A stretch of DNA of 64,000 bases from Puccinia triticina (Eukaryota; Basidiomycota; Pucciniomycetes; Pucciniales; Pucciniaceae): the NCBI RefSeq assembly GCF_026914185.1, contig NC_070563.1, positions 3,183,001-3,247,000 of the forward strand, given 5' to 3'. Positions 33,655-43,607 of the stretch are shown here, piece after piece. The position numbers and the translations under genes are program-made. A model generated the notes under the pieces. The model made no database searches. It was given only the letters and a program-made list of their open reading frames with translations, and was not told the DNA's origin. Within the stretch, counting starts at the first letter, position 1; every line of letters starts with the position of its first letter.

Positions 33655-35612
33655 TCAAGGTTTAGAGGAAGAAGAGAGAGGATGATGATGATTGAGATGA
33701 TGATGATGGTGGTGGTGGTGGTGGTGATGCAGATTACGGCCGCGGTGGAGGGGAACAGCGTACGGATGGGGATGATGTTGATTAGAGGGGTTTGGAAGTT
33801 GATGAGGGGGAAGTCTACGCCGATGGCGATGGATGAGTTTGAGGTCGTCGAGGATATCGTGTTGAGAGAGCTGCCAGATGGAGTGGTTCTGGACCCGTTG
33901 GCGGCGGATACCGTCGATCAAGTCGAGGCTTTCCTTGGCCATCAGGCCGTCTTCCTCCTGGCCCGGCTTGCGATCATCGCCAAGCAGTTGACCTCCGCCA
34001 GTCTTCTGGTCGAGTGACGGGGCGAGTCCTCGTGAGGAGGAACACGAGCTCTTCTCCTTCCGCTTGTCCGCAGTTTCCGCTTCCCCGCTGCGTTGGGCCA
34101 CCTTCTTGGTGGAAGCCTCGGGTGGATGGCTACTGCTGCCATTGCCCGGCCCTTCTTTTCGGTCCTCATTTGCTACCAGAGATGATGCCTTGGCCATCGG
34201 CCCGCCCGTCGACCTCATGCACGTAACCGTCGACGCTGCGCCCATGGGGACCTCTTTCAAATCAGGCCGATTCAAACTAAATATTGGCTTCAAATACGAA
34301 GCAGGTGGTGTCGGTGTCAAATGAAAAATCGCTTGTAAATCTACAAAAACCAACAAGATTTTAGTTAATTTCGATTGGAAATGTTGATTGATGTGCATGT
34401 ATCAACCGAAAAAGAGTAAAAGGCTTAGTTGAGATAAGAAGAGAAAGATGACTAAACTGGTCGTATCATTTGAGATAAGGAATTCAAACGGAGCACGATT
34501 CAATCGGATCTGACAATCGACAATCATTTCGGTTTGGATTCTAATTTTGCTATCCTTTTAATTCTCAATTTTTTTTTTTTTTCACAATCAACCAATCATC
34601 AATCAAACAGACAAAGCCCCAAATGTCAATCCATCAATCCACTGAATATTAAATACACTCATCCCGCCCGCTGTTTTTGTTACTTTTGATTTCTTTTTTT
34701 TTTTTTTACAGAAATGTTAGTGGGGTTTCCTTTCGATGAACATAGCTCTACTGTTGTGTTGATAAAAGAAAGCAAACGAATTTATATCTATACTGACAGT
34801 CCAAGTATCCCAAATCCTCTGTTGGCGCTCATAATTCAGCCGATCGAGATATGTGTTCAGTTGTTCAAACTTCTTTCTGGCTTGAGATAGCCGTAACTCT
34901 TTTCCAATCTCAACATTTTCTTCCAAGGAGATCAAGATCGGGTGTTGGCTGGACTTGATTAGCTCCTCTTCCTCCTGTAAATTTTCTAATAATCTGTGTT
35001 GTACAACCACAGAGAATATAAGTAAGGTATATATCTTTTGGAACAAAAGGGGACGTACTTGAGTCTAGTTTGTTCGAGCTCTTTCTTCTGGCTGTCGGTT
35101 AGTCTTCTGGATCGATTGAGTTTTGGATTGCCGCGCTGGTTTCGGAGCAAGCCGAAGGAGGAAGAATGGGTGCGCTTGATGATAGTTTTCCTGAGCGAGG
35201 GTTTCTGTTTGGCTTTCATTGAGCGATTGGGGGTTGAGGGGACGGAGCGCGAGGACTGTGGGGAGGAGAGGGTGACGGACAGATGGTGGTGAGGGTCTGG
35301 AGCGGGTTGCTGGAGCTGGGGTGTTCTTGCTGGGGATGGAAGGGGAGAGGTTTGGGGATGGAAGATGTTGATTGAGGAAGATGTTGAGCGAGAGGAGTGG
35401 TGGTCGTGGGTGTCGCTGAGATCGCTGAGGCTGCTGTCGGATCGCTTGGGGGTCAGGCTGGGGCGTTGGGAGTCCGAGATGGTGTTCTGTGGTTTCCGGG
35501 CTGCTCTTGCTGAGCGGGGGGTGCTTGTTGCCAGTCCTCCGCCGAGTGCGTCGATGAGGCCCTTTGTCTCTCTGGTGCTCTTGGCTAGTCTTGGGCTGGC
35601 CATGATATCCAT
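33655..35612 (-). CDS. Sds3/Dep1-like protein with histidine-rich tail
   Basis: Three exons: 35612-35059, 34993-34794 and 34340-33655. Donors are GTACGT and GTATAG, acceptors AG, phases close, giving 479 residues. The start is ATG at 35612 (another ATG at 35603). Residues 1-180 are low-complexity, basic and Ser/Pro-rich. About 175-250 form a coiled-coil (LLENLQEEEELIKSSQHP, then LRLSQARKKFEQLN and YERQQRIWDTW) resembling the Sds3-like domain: a Glu-rich helix, G/S-x-HP turn and second helix. Sds3-family proteins are non-enzymatic subunits of nuclear Rpd3L/Sin3 histone deacetylase complexes. A late WQLSQHDILDDLKLIHR segment recalls the short C-terminal motif of that family. The C-terminus ends in runs of His. 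A second, clearer Sds3-like gene lies at 53.9 kb, so this one could be the Dep1-like partner. Family assignment is moderate; the gene structure is firm. Confidence 0.6.
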
Positions 35613-36720
35613 AGTATATCTTACATGTGCAGGCGGTGGGTGACTGTCGGTGTTGTGTTGGTGGTGGTGGACTGGAAAGAAACGAAATGAAAGGGGAGCT
35701 TGAGAGGAAAACAGAGGAGTGCTGTGAAACCAATCGATCTTCCTCGACTCCTCCGCTTTGGGAAGCTCTCGATAATTCGTCCTGGAAAACTCAATTGCAA
35801 CTGCCAGCCTGGGAATCGCCGGTCGGTTGCATGACCACACCCTGACGACGTCATCAGCCGATCAGCACTCGATCAAACCTTCCCACCTATCGGGCTTTTT
35901 TCGGCAGATTTGTACAGTCGGAGCTCTGGAACCCGCTCCGGCCGGCGTCTCCGGCGTGGATATACCCCCGGGGACCCCTTTTTACCCCGATATCTTCAGG
36001 CCTCCGCGTTTGGCAAGGTTTGGCATGAGCTCAACAAAGCCCCTTGAGAGCGGCGGGGGGCGGCCCCACTTTTTACTTCATTACAACTAAAGTATTGCCT
36101 ATTGAGCTCCCGCCTCTGGCTTGGAGAAGTGCTCTTGAGCATGCTTCTCCAGCTGCCCATATTTTCAATCATACAGGAAAAGTGAACATGTAGAGTAAGA
36201 GAGAGAGATTCACCTCGAAATCCACATAGCTTTTATAGAAATATATATGAAAGTGATGAGATAGGACAGAATCAATGTTGCCTGAGATTCGCGCTGGTCA
36301 TGAAATTTACTGAGGTCTACAGTTATTTGGGGAGGTATTTTTGGCGTCGAGTTTTATTTCGGAGGAGTGGGCTACAACAGACTGACGAAAGAGGAGGCGA
36401 GGATCCTTCGTGGTAGCGGGGGCCTGATGTGGAGTAGAGTTTACTTGGCAAGAGATTCTAGGGCGCCGAGACAGCTTTCGAGGTCGCCTATACCAGGTCC
36501 CGAACGAGATCGGGGAGGTGTTTGATGTGGTTGGCATGTTCGTGGTCTGCAGGATCGATTGGACATCCCGCTGCATTATCCGGACGAAGCGCCCGGAGAT
36601 CTCTTTGGTCAGGGTGGAGTGGCTTTCGGGTTAGTGATCCCAATTACCATTTGATTGAGATGGAAAATGGAAAGCTGGTGTATTTATGGCCAGCTATTTT
36701 CAGCGTCGCTTTCACAGGCG
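35613..36720. other. Upstream region of the Sds3/Dep1-like gene; no further gene
   Basis: About 300 bp upstream may hold the promoter. From 35.95 to 36.7 kb there are open frames on both strands without motif. A plus-strand phrase near 36640-36690 (DPNYHLIEMENGKLVYLW) looks protein-like but cannot be extended. Confidence 0.3.
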
Positions 36721-36815
36721 AACTTAACACAAGTCCCTCGCTGCTGCGGGCGTCTGGTCTTGCGAAGCAAGCCTCCGATAGCCCTCGGCAGGAGGGACTT
36801 CCGCGCTGTCACCCC
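36721..36815. repeat. AACACAAGTCCCTC palindrome element, copy 2
   Basis: AACTTAACACAAGTCCCTC (36721) faces GGAGGGACTT (about 36811), with a GC-rich hairpin interior (CTTGCGAAGCAAGCC). Sisters are at 29323 and 41690. DNA from 36816 to 37080 shows no gene. Confidence 0.5.
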
Positions 36816-37084
36816 CTTTCGCAGAGCCTAGAAACTCCATTTGGGTGGGTGGTTTTTTCAAACCATCACAGTTCGCAGAGCCTTGCTTCTTTCCTGTCAT
36901 CTGATACAATCTTATTTAGTTATTTTACACAACTCCTTCAAATAGAAATAAATTAAGTTGACCAAACCTTGGAATTTACTGAAGTCAAGTAACAGAAGAG
37001 ATCCGTGCTCAATGAGATATACATGTTTTTTTTTTTGACTTACAGTCAAGCCTCTGAGCCCTTGATTGCCGCACAGACCCGCCA

Positions 37085-37400
37085 TCAAGACCGTATAACC
37101 CTCTGGATGACCAGTAAAGACCGGTCATCAAGAGAGATATATACTGTTGTGCTGGTAGCTCGCAGGAATAGATGATTTCTATTACATAGTAGAGAGATCA
37201 TATATGTACTACCTACAATATGTCTGTGACAGTTGTTGCAGTCAAGAACTACATATATGTCACAACATATACAACACCTTGGATGACCAGTTCTGTACTG
37301 GTCATTGAAGGGATATGTACAACCTCTCAATGACTGGTCTGTGCCGGTCATCGAGGGGACTCAACACTCTCAATGGCCAGTACAGACTGATGAATTTGTG
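37085..37400. repeat. GATGACCGG/CCGGTCATC hairpin minisatellite, interrupted
   Basis: Units such as GGATGACCAGTAAAGACCGG followed by TCATCAAGAG, and CTCAATGACTGGTCTGTGCC followed by GGTCATCGAGG, occur at 37104, 37272 and 37327. About 150 bp of unrelated sequence lies between the first and second. Confidence 0.55.
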
Positions 37401-37944
37401 AATGCTTACTTGTAAGACCACACAAACCCCTATAAGCCTACATCTAGATCACGGGTTCAATCCCTACACTGATCATCTTTCCCGGGTCTCATTCCCACTC
37501 TCTCTTGGGGTCAATCCCCACTTCTCATCATGTAGCAAGGGGGGTTGTTGAGTTGTCTGTTAGTCTGCTACCATGATGTGTCACCACAATAAGGAGGGCA
37601 GTCGGATTGACCCATGAGCACTACCAACCAACCACCCAGCTGGCAGCCACAAGAGTCTGTAGCCTAGTTGGTATAGGCAGCACTCTAGTATGTGTCTCAG
37701 CATAGCTGAGCTTGTGATTTTGACTCTCATCAGACAAATCTTCATTTTACAGTCTCTACAGACCCAACTGTCATGCTGACAGTGTTGGCTTGACATTTGG
37801 TTTGCATGAGTCAAGCCAACGTAGGTCTGAACCCTTCTGCAAGGAGCTCACAGTCAAGCCGGACTGATCACCGTCATTGGTGATCTTGCCGGGTCTGACG
37901 CAGGCTCAACCAGCCCATGATGTTGGCTTGCTGCTGCTGGCAAG
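37401..37944. other. Non-coding DNA around the tRNA-like relic
   Basis: Apart from the tRNA-like relic I see no gene. GTTGGCTTGAC-type words recur near 37785, 37815 and 37921 in both orientations, indicating another small repeat. The five bases GCAAG at 37940-37944 are the probable left target duplication of the next element. Confidence 0.35.
37653..37735 (+). other. tRNA-like relic (class II shape), possibly SINE-derived
   Basis: A 5' GAGTCTG is followed by TA and a perfect D-arm (GCCT/AGGC around AGTTGGTAT). A weak anticodon stem and a perfect long variable arm (CTCAGC-ATA-GCTGAG) come next. The T-arm has loop TTTGACT (TTCGACT expected), and CAGAC pairs with the 5' end over five bases. This order and the long variable arm are those of a class II tRNA (Leu/Ser type), but the anticodon loop is irregular and the B box has lost its C. 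It is therefore a tRNA pseudogene or SINE head rather than a working tRNA. A perfect B-box-like GGTTCAATCCC sits nearby at about 37445. Confidence 0.3.
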
Positions 37945-38552
37945 TGTTGAAATTCCAGTGTCCCAGTCTCTCTTCCCTCATCTGTCCCTTCCCTGTCATT
38001 AATTTTCTCTCCCTGTCACTCTCTCATTCCCTCCAGATGCATATTCATTGTTCACCTTCTGTCCCACAAATCAGCCCCATTGTTGTGATAGCTTAAAGTC
38101 CCTCAGCTTAGATACACCACGGATGCACTTTTAAGATTTCAGTTTGAAGAAACTTTGAATGGGCATTAATCCATCTTTTTAAACAAGCATTTGAAAAAAA
38201 CTCAGGTATTATTTGGACAATATGCAAGATTTTTGATTTTGACCCAGTTGGCAACGTCCCAACTAAATTGATTTCCCTTGGAAGTTCATTCAAAGCACCT
38301 TCAAACAACCTTTGGAGTTTTGCGTCCGTGGTGTAGAAATCAAAACATCTGCTTCTGCACGCATTTCCCTGAGGTCTCTACAGGATACAACCTCTTGCAG
38401 CGTGTGTGCTTTTCCACCACGCAAGTTTTTGCCCTCCTAGAGGGCTCCCTTGGCCCCCTTATGTTGTCTGACTCAGAGTATCTCTGAGCTTGTTGTTCCT
38501 CAGGCCCCTCTGTCCTTGCTCTGCGCCTCGACCTCAGTTCTCAGCTTCAACA
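37945..38552 (+). repeat. 5' LTR of the gag-only element, carrying a TA-flanked MITE
   Basis: 608 bp including the MITE at 38115-38333 and its duplicated TA. Without it, about 387 bp align to the 3' LTR. It retains the uninterrupted site corresponding to the hAT MITE of the other LTR (ATGTTGTCTGACTCAGAG near 38462). Confidence 0.85.
38115..38333. mobile_element. MITE with CACCACGGAYGCA ends and TA target duplication
   Basis: The termini are CACCACGGATGCA and TGCGTCCGTGGTG, flanked by TA (38113-38114 and 38334-38335). The matching place in the 3' LTR reads CTTAGATAGAAATT (40873-40886) with a single TA, the empty site. TA duplication points to the Tc1/mariner superfamily. The 219-bp element has no coding capacity. 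A related end (CACCACGGGTGCACT) occurs at 41762. Confidence 0.85.
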
Positions 38553-38731
38553 CGATTAACAGTCTTTGTCGCTACACTCGGTCTACCGCTCTATTTTTTT
38601 TCTGTCACCTTGTCTCTTCCTCAACCAGATCAAATCAATCATATCCACTGACTCGATCATACTCGAATCCTTCTCTTCTCATCTCTTCTTGGTTGTCAAT
38701 CTTTGATCAAACTCTTCTTCAAGTCCTCAAG

Positions 38732-39118
38732 ATGTCAGCAAAGAATGTTCCGCTATATCTGGACAAACACAACTACGACTCCTAGTCGTTCTTCATGACC
38801 TTGAAAATTGACAAGATTGGAGCTCTTGGAATCGTTCAGGGAGCCGTCAAGACTTTGGACAAGGAGATCTATCAAGAGCTCAATCGGCGAGCATATCACG
38901 AGATCATTGAACACCTTGACAGTGCAAATCTGGCGTACATTCAACACACGTTAACGGATCAGAACGCTTTCAGCGGCTACGCAGTGTGGACCATCCTCAA
39001 GCAAAAATACTGTGGAGACGATCACGTTGCCAAGGATTGTGCCCTCAATCAATTCCTCGACATCAAATACGAGAACCCACCTTCCGTATTCATAGCAGAA
39101 GTACGGGCCGCAAATCAT
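38732..39118 (+). pseudogene. Gag N-terminal (UBN2-like) remnant
   Basis: The ATG at 38732 starts MSAKNVPLYLDKHNYDS, where a TAG at 38783 replaces the Trp usual in Copia Gag (L..NY..W). The frame then continues through LKIDKIGALGIVQGAV and AYHEIIEHLDSANLAYIQ to WTILKQKYCGDDHV and QFLDIKYENP, a typical helical Gag region, to a stop at about 39119. Capsid-like role in the retrotransposon particle; dead because of the TAG and the truncation. Confidence 0.65.
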
Positions 39119-39316
39119 TGACTAGTCTCTTCAAAAGTCGGTCTTGACAATTGTTGAGTTACATGCAATTTGCACACAACTCCCGGCTACTCATTATGAA
39201 TACGCAGCCATTACTTCAATTCTCACTCGCATCTTGAATATACCAAACCTTGACCTAACCCTATCAAGATTCCCCCGCCAACAAAACTCAAATCCTCCCG
39301 CCCCAAGCTTGCTAGT

Positions 39317-40117
39317 CTTTTCTTCACGCGTTTACAATCATCAACCCGTGAAGAAGAGACTAGTAAGCACAAAACTTCATCAACAATTCCCCTGAAACAA
39401 AAACAACCCGCCAACAACAACTGACCCCATTCTTTATCATTTTCTTTTCCTTCTCCCCTTTTCATCATCCTCAGAATCAAAATCCTCTTGTGCGCGTCCT
39501 TCACCCAAATCCCAAATCATAATCAAAACTATAAAACTGCGCTTACCACCGCAGGTATGCATCATTGTTCCAATACTTTTTCATCTCTGTTCATATATAT
39601 TATCCGTTTTCCTAAAACATTTGTTCACCCTTTCTTTCCTTTCTTTTTGTCTTGTTCTTTATTAGGTGTGTTTGTTGGAGAATCTGTGTCGTCGAGTTGT
39701 CAGAGTCAGAGTCATTTACCCGGTCCGCTTATCATTCCATAAGGTTAGCTTGAAATAAAATCATACACGCGTCTACAATCATCAACCCGTGAAGAAGAGA
39801 CTAAATCAAAATCCTCTTGTGCACGTCCTTCACCCAAATCCCAAATCAAAATCAAAACTATAAAACTGTGCTTACCACCACAGGTGTGTTTGTTGGAGAA
39901 TCCGTGTCGTCAAGTTGTCAGAGTCAGAGTCATTTACCTGGTCCACTTATTATTCCATAAGGTGTGTTTGTTGGAGAATCCGTGTTGTCGAGTTGTCAGA
40001 GTCAGAGTCATTTACCTGGTCCACTTATTATTCCATAAGGTGTGTTTGTTGGAGAATCCGTGTTGTCGAGTTGTCAGAGTCAGAGTCATTTACCCGGTCC
40101 GCTTATTATTCCATAAG
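39317..40117 (+). repeat. Segmental and 78-bp tandem duplication inside the element
   Basis: Three blocks occur twice in the same order. A is ACGCGT.TACAATCATCAACCC at 39324 and 39768. B is AATCCTCTTGTGC.CGTCC at 39481 and 39811. C is GTGTGTTTGTTGGAGAATC at 39666 and, in triplicate, at 39884, 39962 and 40040, exactly 78 bp apart. Because 78 is a multiple of three, the triplicate makes an open frame with a repeated 26-residue unit, an artefact. A tandem duplication followed by expansion of C and internal deletions explains the pattern. Confidence 0.8.
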
Positions 40118-40200
40118 GTGCATCCCTATTTGAGTTTCCTGGTCTGTTTATATCTAAAATTTACAACAATCAAAGCAAGACGGCAATCATTCTTTGCAAG

Positions 40201-40671
40201 TTGCCATCCGCTGAATATAAATCCTTTCACAACGTTTTCAATGTTGGTTTCCCAAACAACACTGTAGCAGCACTCTTAATGCGCCTGGAAAAACATGTGG
40301 CTCAGAATAGACTCAACCGTGTATCTTCCAATCCCTCTCAGATGGCTCTTCTGACCACCAATGATAAATTCTACATGTGCCCCCACTGCAAGAAAGGATT
40401 CACCATCTGTTCACACTGCAACAAAGCCGGTCACCGCGAATTGATCTGCTTTGAGAAACATCCCGATCAACGCCCTTCAAAGTCATCAACATCAAAATCT
40501 GGATCAAAGTCATCTCCAATTGCGCAAGCTCACCTGGCATTCACTCACGCTGGTCGGTTATCAAACTCAACCAGCAAATTCACTGAAGAAGAAATCAAAA
40601 GAGAACAAAACTTCCAGCCAATGCTGGCTAACCCCAAGTTCAAGAAGTTAAACATTGGCCGTGGTCTCTGA
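40201..40671 (+). pseudogene. Gag C-terminal segment with CCHC zinc knuckle
   Basis: The frame contains a degenerate first finger (CPHCKKGFTIC) overlapping a good zinc knuckle C-x2-C-x4-H-x4-C (CSHCNKAGHRELIC), followed by a Lys/Ser-rich tail and a stop at 40669-40671, 25 bp before the G tract. Zinc knuckles of Gag bind RNA during packaging. The upstream link to the Gag N-part is destroyed by the tandem repeats, so this is a fragment; no Pol follows. Confidence 0.65.
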
Positions 40672-40709
40672 TTCTGAATTTGTGTTTCATCAGTTGGGGG
40701 GGGGGGGGG

Positions 40710-41327
40710 TGTTGAAATTCCAGTGTCCCAGTCTCTCTTCCCTCATCTGTCCCTTCCCTGTCACTCATTTTCTCTCCCTGTCACTCTCTCATTCCCTCCA
40801 GATGCATATTCATTGTTCACCTTCTGTCCCACAAATCAGCCCCATTGTTGTGATAGCTTAAAGTCCCTCAGCTTAGATAGAAATTAAGACATCTGCTTCT
40901 GCGCGCATTTACCTGAAGTCTCTACAGGATACAACCTCTTGTAGCGTGTGCACTCTTCCGCCATGCAAGCTAGCAGCTTTTTGCCCTCCTAGAGGGCTCC
41001 CTTGGCCCACTCATGTTGTCTCACTTAGAGATGGCCATTTTGCACCCGCTGGCGGGTACCCGCCACCTTTCAGGATGCAACTGTGTGCCCTGGCAGGTAC
41101 CCAGGGCTGCTGTGGAGTGAATTCCTTGAATTTTTACTAGGATTGAACATCCCACACCGCCATGGGTACCTGCAAGTGCACGCAGTTGCCTTCTGAAAGG
41201 TGGCGGGTACCTGCCAGCGGGTGCAAAATGGCCATCTCTAGTCTCACTCAGAGTATCTCTGAGCTTGTTGTTCCTCAGGCCCCTCTGTCCTTGCTCTGCG
41301 CCTCAACCTCAGTTCTCAGCTTCAACA
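40710..41327 (+). repeat. 3' LTR of the gag-only element, carrying a hAT-type MITE
   Basis: 618 bp including the MITE at 41026-41240 and one 8-bp duplication copy. Without them it is about 395 bp, matching the 5' LTR. It lacks the TA-flanked MITE present in the 5' LTR (empty site at 40878-40879). Confidence 0.85.
41026..41240. mobile_element. hAT-type MITE, 215 bp, 8-bp TSD GTCTCACT
   Basis: The left end begins TAGAGATGGCCATTTTGCAC; the right end is its inverted copy over 47 bp with one mismatch. It is flanked by GTCTCACT at 41018-41025 and 41241-41248. The 5' LTR shows the uninterrupted site GTCTGACT near 38466. TAGAG termini and an 8-bp target duplication are diagnostic of the hAT superfamily. 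The interior holds GGGTACC words shared with the elements at 16948 and 31527. Confidence 0.9.
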
Positions 41328-41672
41328 GAAAGCCTCCATTGGCTGGTTTGCCATGTCAGACGCTCTTCTGCCACTCAGTCAGGCCAACGGGGCCATCAGG
41401 TTGGCCCAACCCAGCCGTACCATTGGCCTGCTCAGCAGGGCCAAAAGGGGTTGGCTGGGTCAAGCCATTACAGTACATTTACCCCGCTGTCATGCCAGCG
41501 CAATGCACCTTTGATGCTGGCTTGACAGCTGGGTTGGATGGGTCAGACCAACGTCAATCTGACCCATCCCCAGCATTGACCTGCCTCCGCAGTCAAATTT
41601 GCGGCAGGCAGTTCAAACCTGACACTCCCTTGACCCGCAGGCACGCCAACACAACTCAAAGTTGAGAATCAA

Positions 41673-41783
41673 GCCGTGGTGCAGCTAAGTCCCTCCTGGG
41701 CGCGAAGCGCCCGCCTCAAGGAGCGGAGGTGGGCCCTTCGCGCCCAAGAGGGACTTACATACACCACGGGTGCACTAAATGTT
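41673..41783. repeat. Nested palindrome: CCGTGGTG / AAGTCCCTCC...GAGGGACTT / CACCACGG
   Basis: TAAGTCCCTCCTGGGCGCGAAG (41690) faces CTTCGCGCCCAAGAGGGACTTA (ending about 41757), copy 3 of the AAGTCCCTC family. Just outside, CCGTGGTG (41673) faces CACCACGG (41762), the terminal motif of the TA-flanked MITE in the 5' LTR. One inverted-repeat element may have inserted in or beside another. DNA from 41784 to 43100 shows no gene. Confidence 0.5.
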
Positions 41784-43104
41784 TTCAAGTAGGGTCTGAA
41801 AATAATCTGCTGGTTTTTGCAAATATTATGAGGAACATTGGGAAAAACATTTTCAAAACCCCTTTGTTATGGAGGCGCTGGACCAACAAAAACGGCCAAA
41901 TTTGTGGTTTTTTTGTGAAATGCTGGTGAATCTACAAAAAAATGGACAAATGAACCAACAAAGCGGTGTTATGCTTTCAGAGCAACACTCCAGTCATTTT
42001 GGTGTTGGTCTGATGGCGCATCTGGCCCAACAAAACAGCCACCATGGCTCTGAGCCAACTTTCCTAGCCAAAAACAGTTCATGAGCCAACATTCATAGAC
42101 AAAAATGGCTCTGAACCAGAAATTCTGGTCAGTTATGTTTCATGTTTTGACTGATAGCCATCTTTCCTTGCTTCTGCTTCCCGTATCCGCCAAACATGTG
42201 GGATCAGTATCAATCAGTATTGTATTTGTATAATGCATGTGTAGCAATACTCAAACACGTGTCAGTGTCAGGATTGGTTATACATCCTGTAATAGTACAA
42301 GTACCTCACCAGACAGGAGAGCAGCCTGGTTCCTATATATACCTCTTCTGTTTTAACCCGCTCCAATTCCCCCATCATTCTTGCAAACTTCTTTATCACT
42401 CAACAGGGGGTTGGTAAGGTGCCCTGAAGAGTTGGTCAAGCTGTTTACATGCTGCCTTTTGTGCTCTCTCTATCATGCTCCTTTCTGACTTGATTGGAGG
42501 TTTGTTAGGTGCCCAGGAGAGTCAGAGCAGCATTTTAGACCATATAACTTTGGAAATTGAGACAGACGGAGTTCACCAAGGAGAATGATTCTGCATGAAA
42601 TACCATACCAGCCTGTGGCAAGATTTTTCTTTTGCCCACTGGCTTGCCAAGGCCTCCTGGCAAGCTGGTTATAAATTGCCTTGGATTTCCAAGGGCTGCC
42701 AATGAGCTGGCCCAAGATCCCCTGTTTTCAAGTCCATTCAACAAGCCATTAGCATCTGCAAGGGCTTCCAGCGAGCTGGAAGAATCACAGGACATCCTCA
42801 GAAACAGCGGTGGGCAGATATGTTATCAATTTGTATAACTCTGTCCGTAATGTAACCTTTACAGTTACTTTACCGCCCAGTAATTACCAATAACTGCTGG
42901 CTGAGTTACCTTATCCAATTTGCATGATTGAACGCGGTTTAAGTTACAATAACAGATATTGTAATGTTTGTATTACTCCTCTATCCAGAGTCTAACAAGT
43001 GTCAATTAGACAAGCTGGTAACACTGCGGGAATCTCGCTGTTGCTGCGGCCCACAGCAACATCATGACACTGCATATCAGAATATGCAGTGTCAGCTGCA
43101 GCGC

Positions 43105-43560
43105 TCAACCCTCTTGATGACCAGTTGATCCCAGTCATCAAGAGGGCTGTGTCCTCTTGATGACCAGTTGATCCCGGTCATCAAGAGGGCTGTTTCCCCT
43201 TGATGACCAGTCAATTCCAGTCATTGAGAGGGCTGTGTCCTCTTGATGACCGGGTTCCTGGTCATTGAGAGGTTTGAGTCCTCTCAATAACTGGTCAATC
43301 CCGGTCATTGAGAGGGTGGAGTGCTCTCAATGACTGGTCAATCCCAGTCATCAAGAGGGTTGAGTCTTCTCAATGACCGGTTGATCCCGGTTATTGAGAG
43401 GGCAGTGTCCTCTCAATGACCAGTTGGTTCCGGTCATTGAGACGGTTCATTCCTCTTTCTGACTGGTCTTAACTGTCATCAAGGGACTTGGATGTGTATG
43501 TACTCTCCTCAATGGCCGGCGCAGACCGGCCATCAAGGGGAGTGCTATTGCTTGATGGCT
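43105..43560. repeat. 43-bp hairpin minisatellite, about nine units
   Basis: The unit CCTCTTGATGACCAGTTGAT continues CCCAGTCATCAAGAGGGCTGTGT and repeats at a 43-bp pitch. Each unit is itself an inverted repeat (TTGATGACC...GGTCATCAA). Later units replace TTGATG by TCAATG on one or both arms. Some arms agree and some are mixed, so pairing is only partly conserved. It ends near 43560 in diverged units. Confidence 0.85.
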
Positions 43561-43607
43561 GGCCTCCGCTGGCCCTGTACAAGGGTACATACAGGCGTGT
43601 CCAGGTG

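Larger units (their letters stand above)
37945..41327 (+). mobile_element. Gag-only (non-autonomous) LTR retrotransposon
   Basis: The 5' LTR is 37945-38552 and the 3' LTR 40710-41327, both TGTTGAAATTCCAGTG...TCAGCTTCAACA. The element is flanked by GCAAG and GAAAG, a 5-bp duplication with one mismatch. A run of 14 G (40696-40709) precedes the 3' LTR as the polypurine tract. The interior has only a Gag N-terminal domain (38732) and a zinc-knuckle segment (40201), separated by tandem repeats. There is no protease, integrase or RT, so it must have used enzymes of an autonomous relative. Each LTR carries a different MITE, without which both are about 390 bp long. Confidence 0.85.

Noticed and set aside
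37653..37735. Functional tRNA gene
   Set aside because: The anticodon loop is irregular, the T-loop lacks the invariant C and the acceptor stem pairs at only five of seven positions.
39884..40267. 127-codon open frame with a repeated 26-residue unit
   Set aside because: Produced by the 78-bp triplicate, which happens to be a multiple of three; not a protein repeat domain.
43105..43480. Regular repeats resembling a CRISPR array
   Set aside because: The whole 43-bp unit repeats without unique spacers, there are no cas genes, and the genome is eukaryotic.
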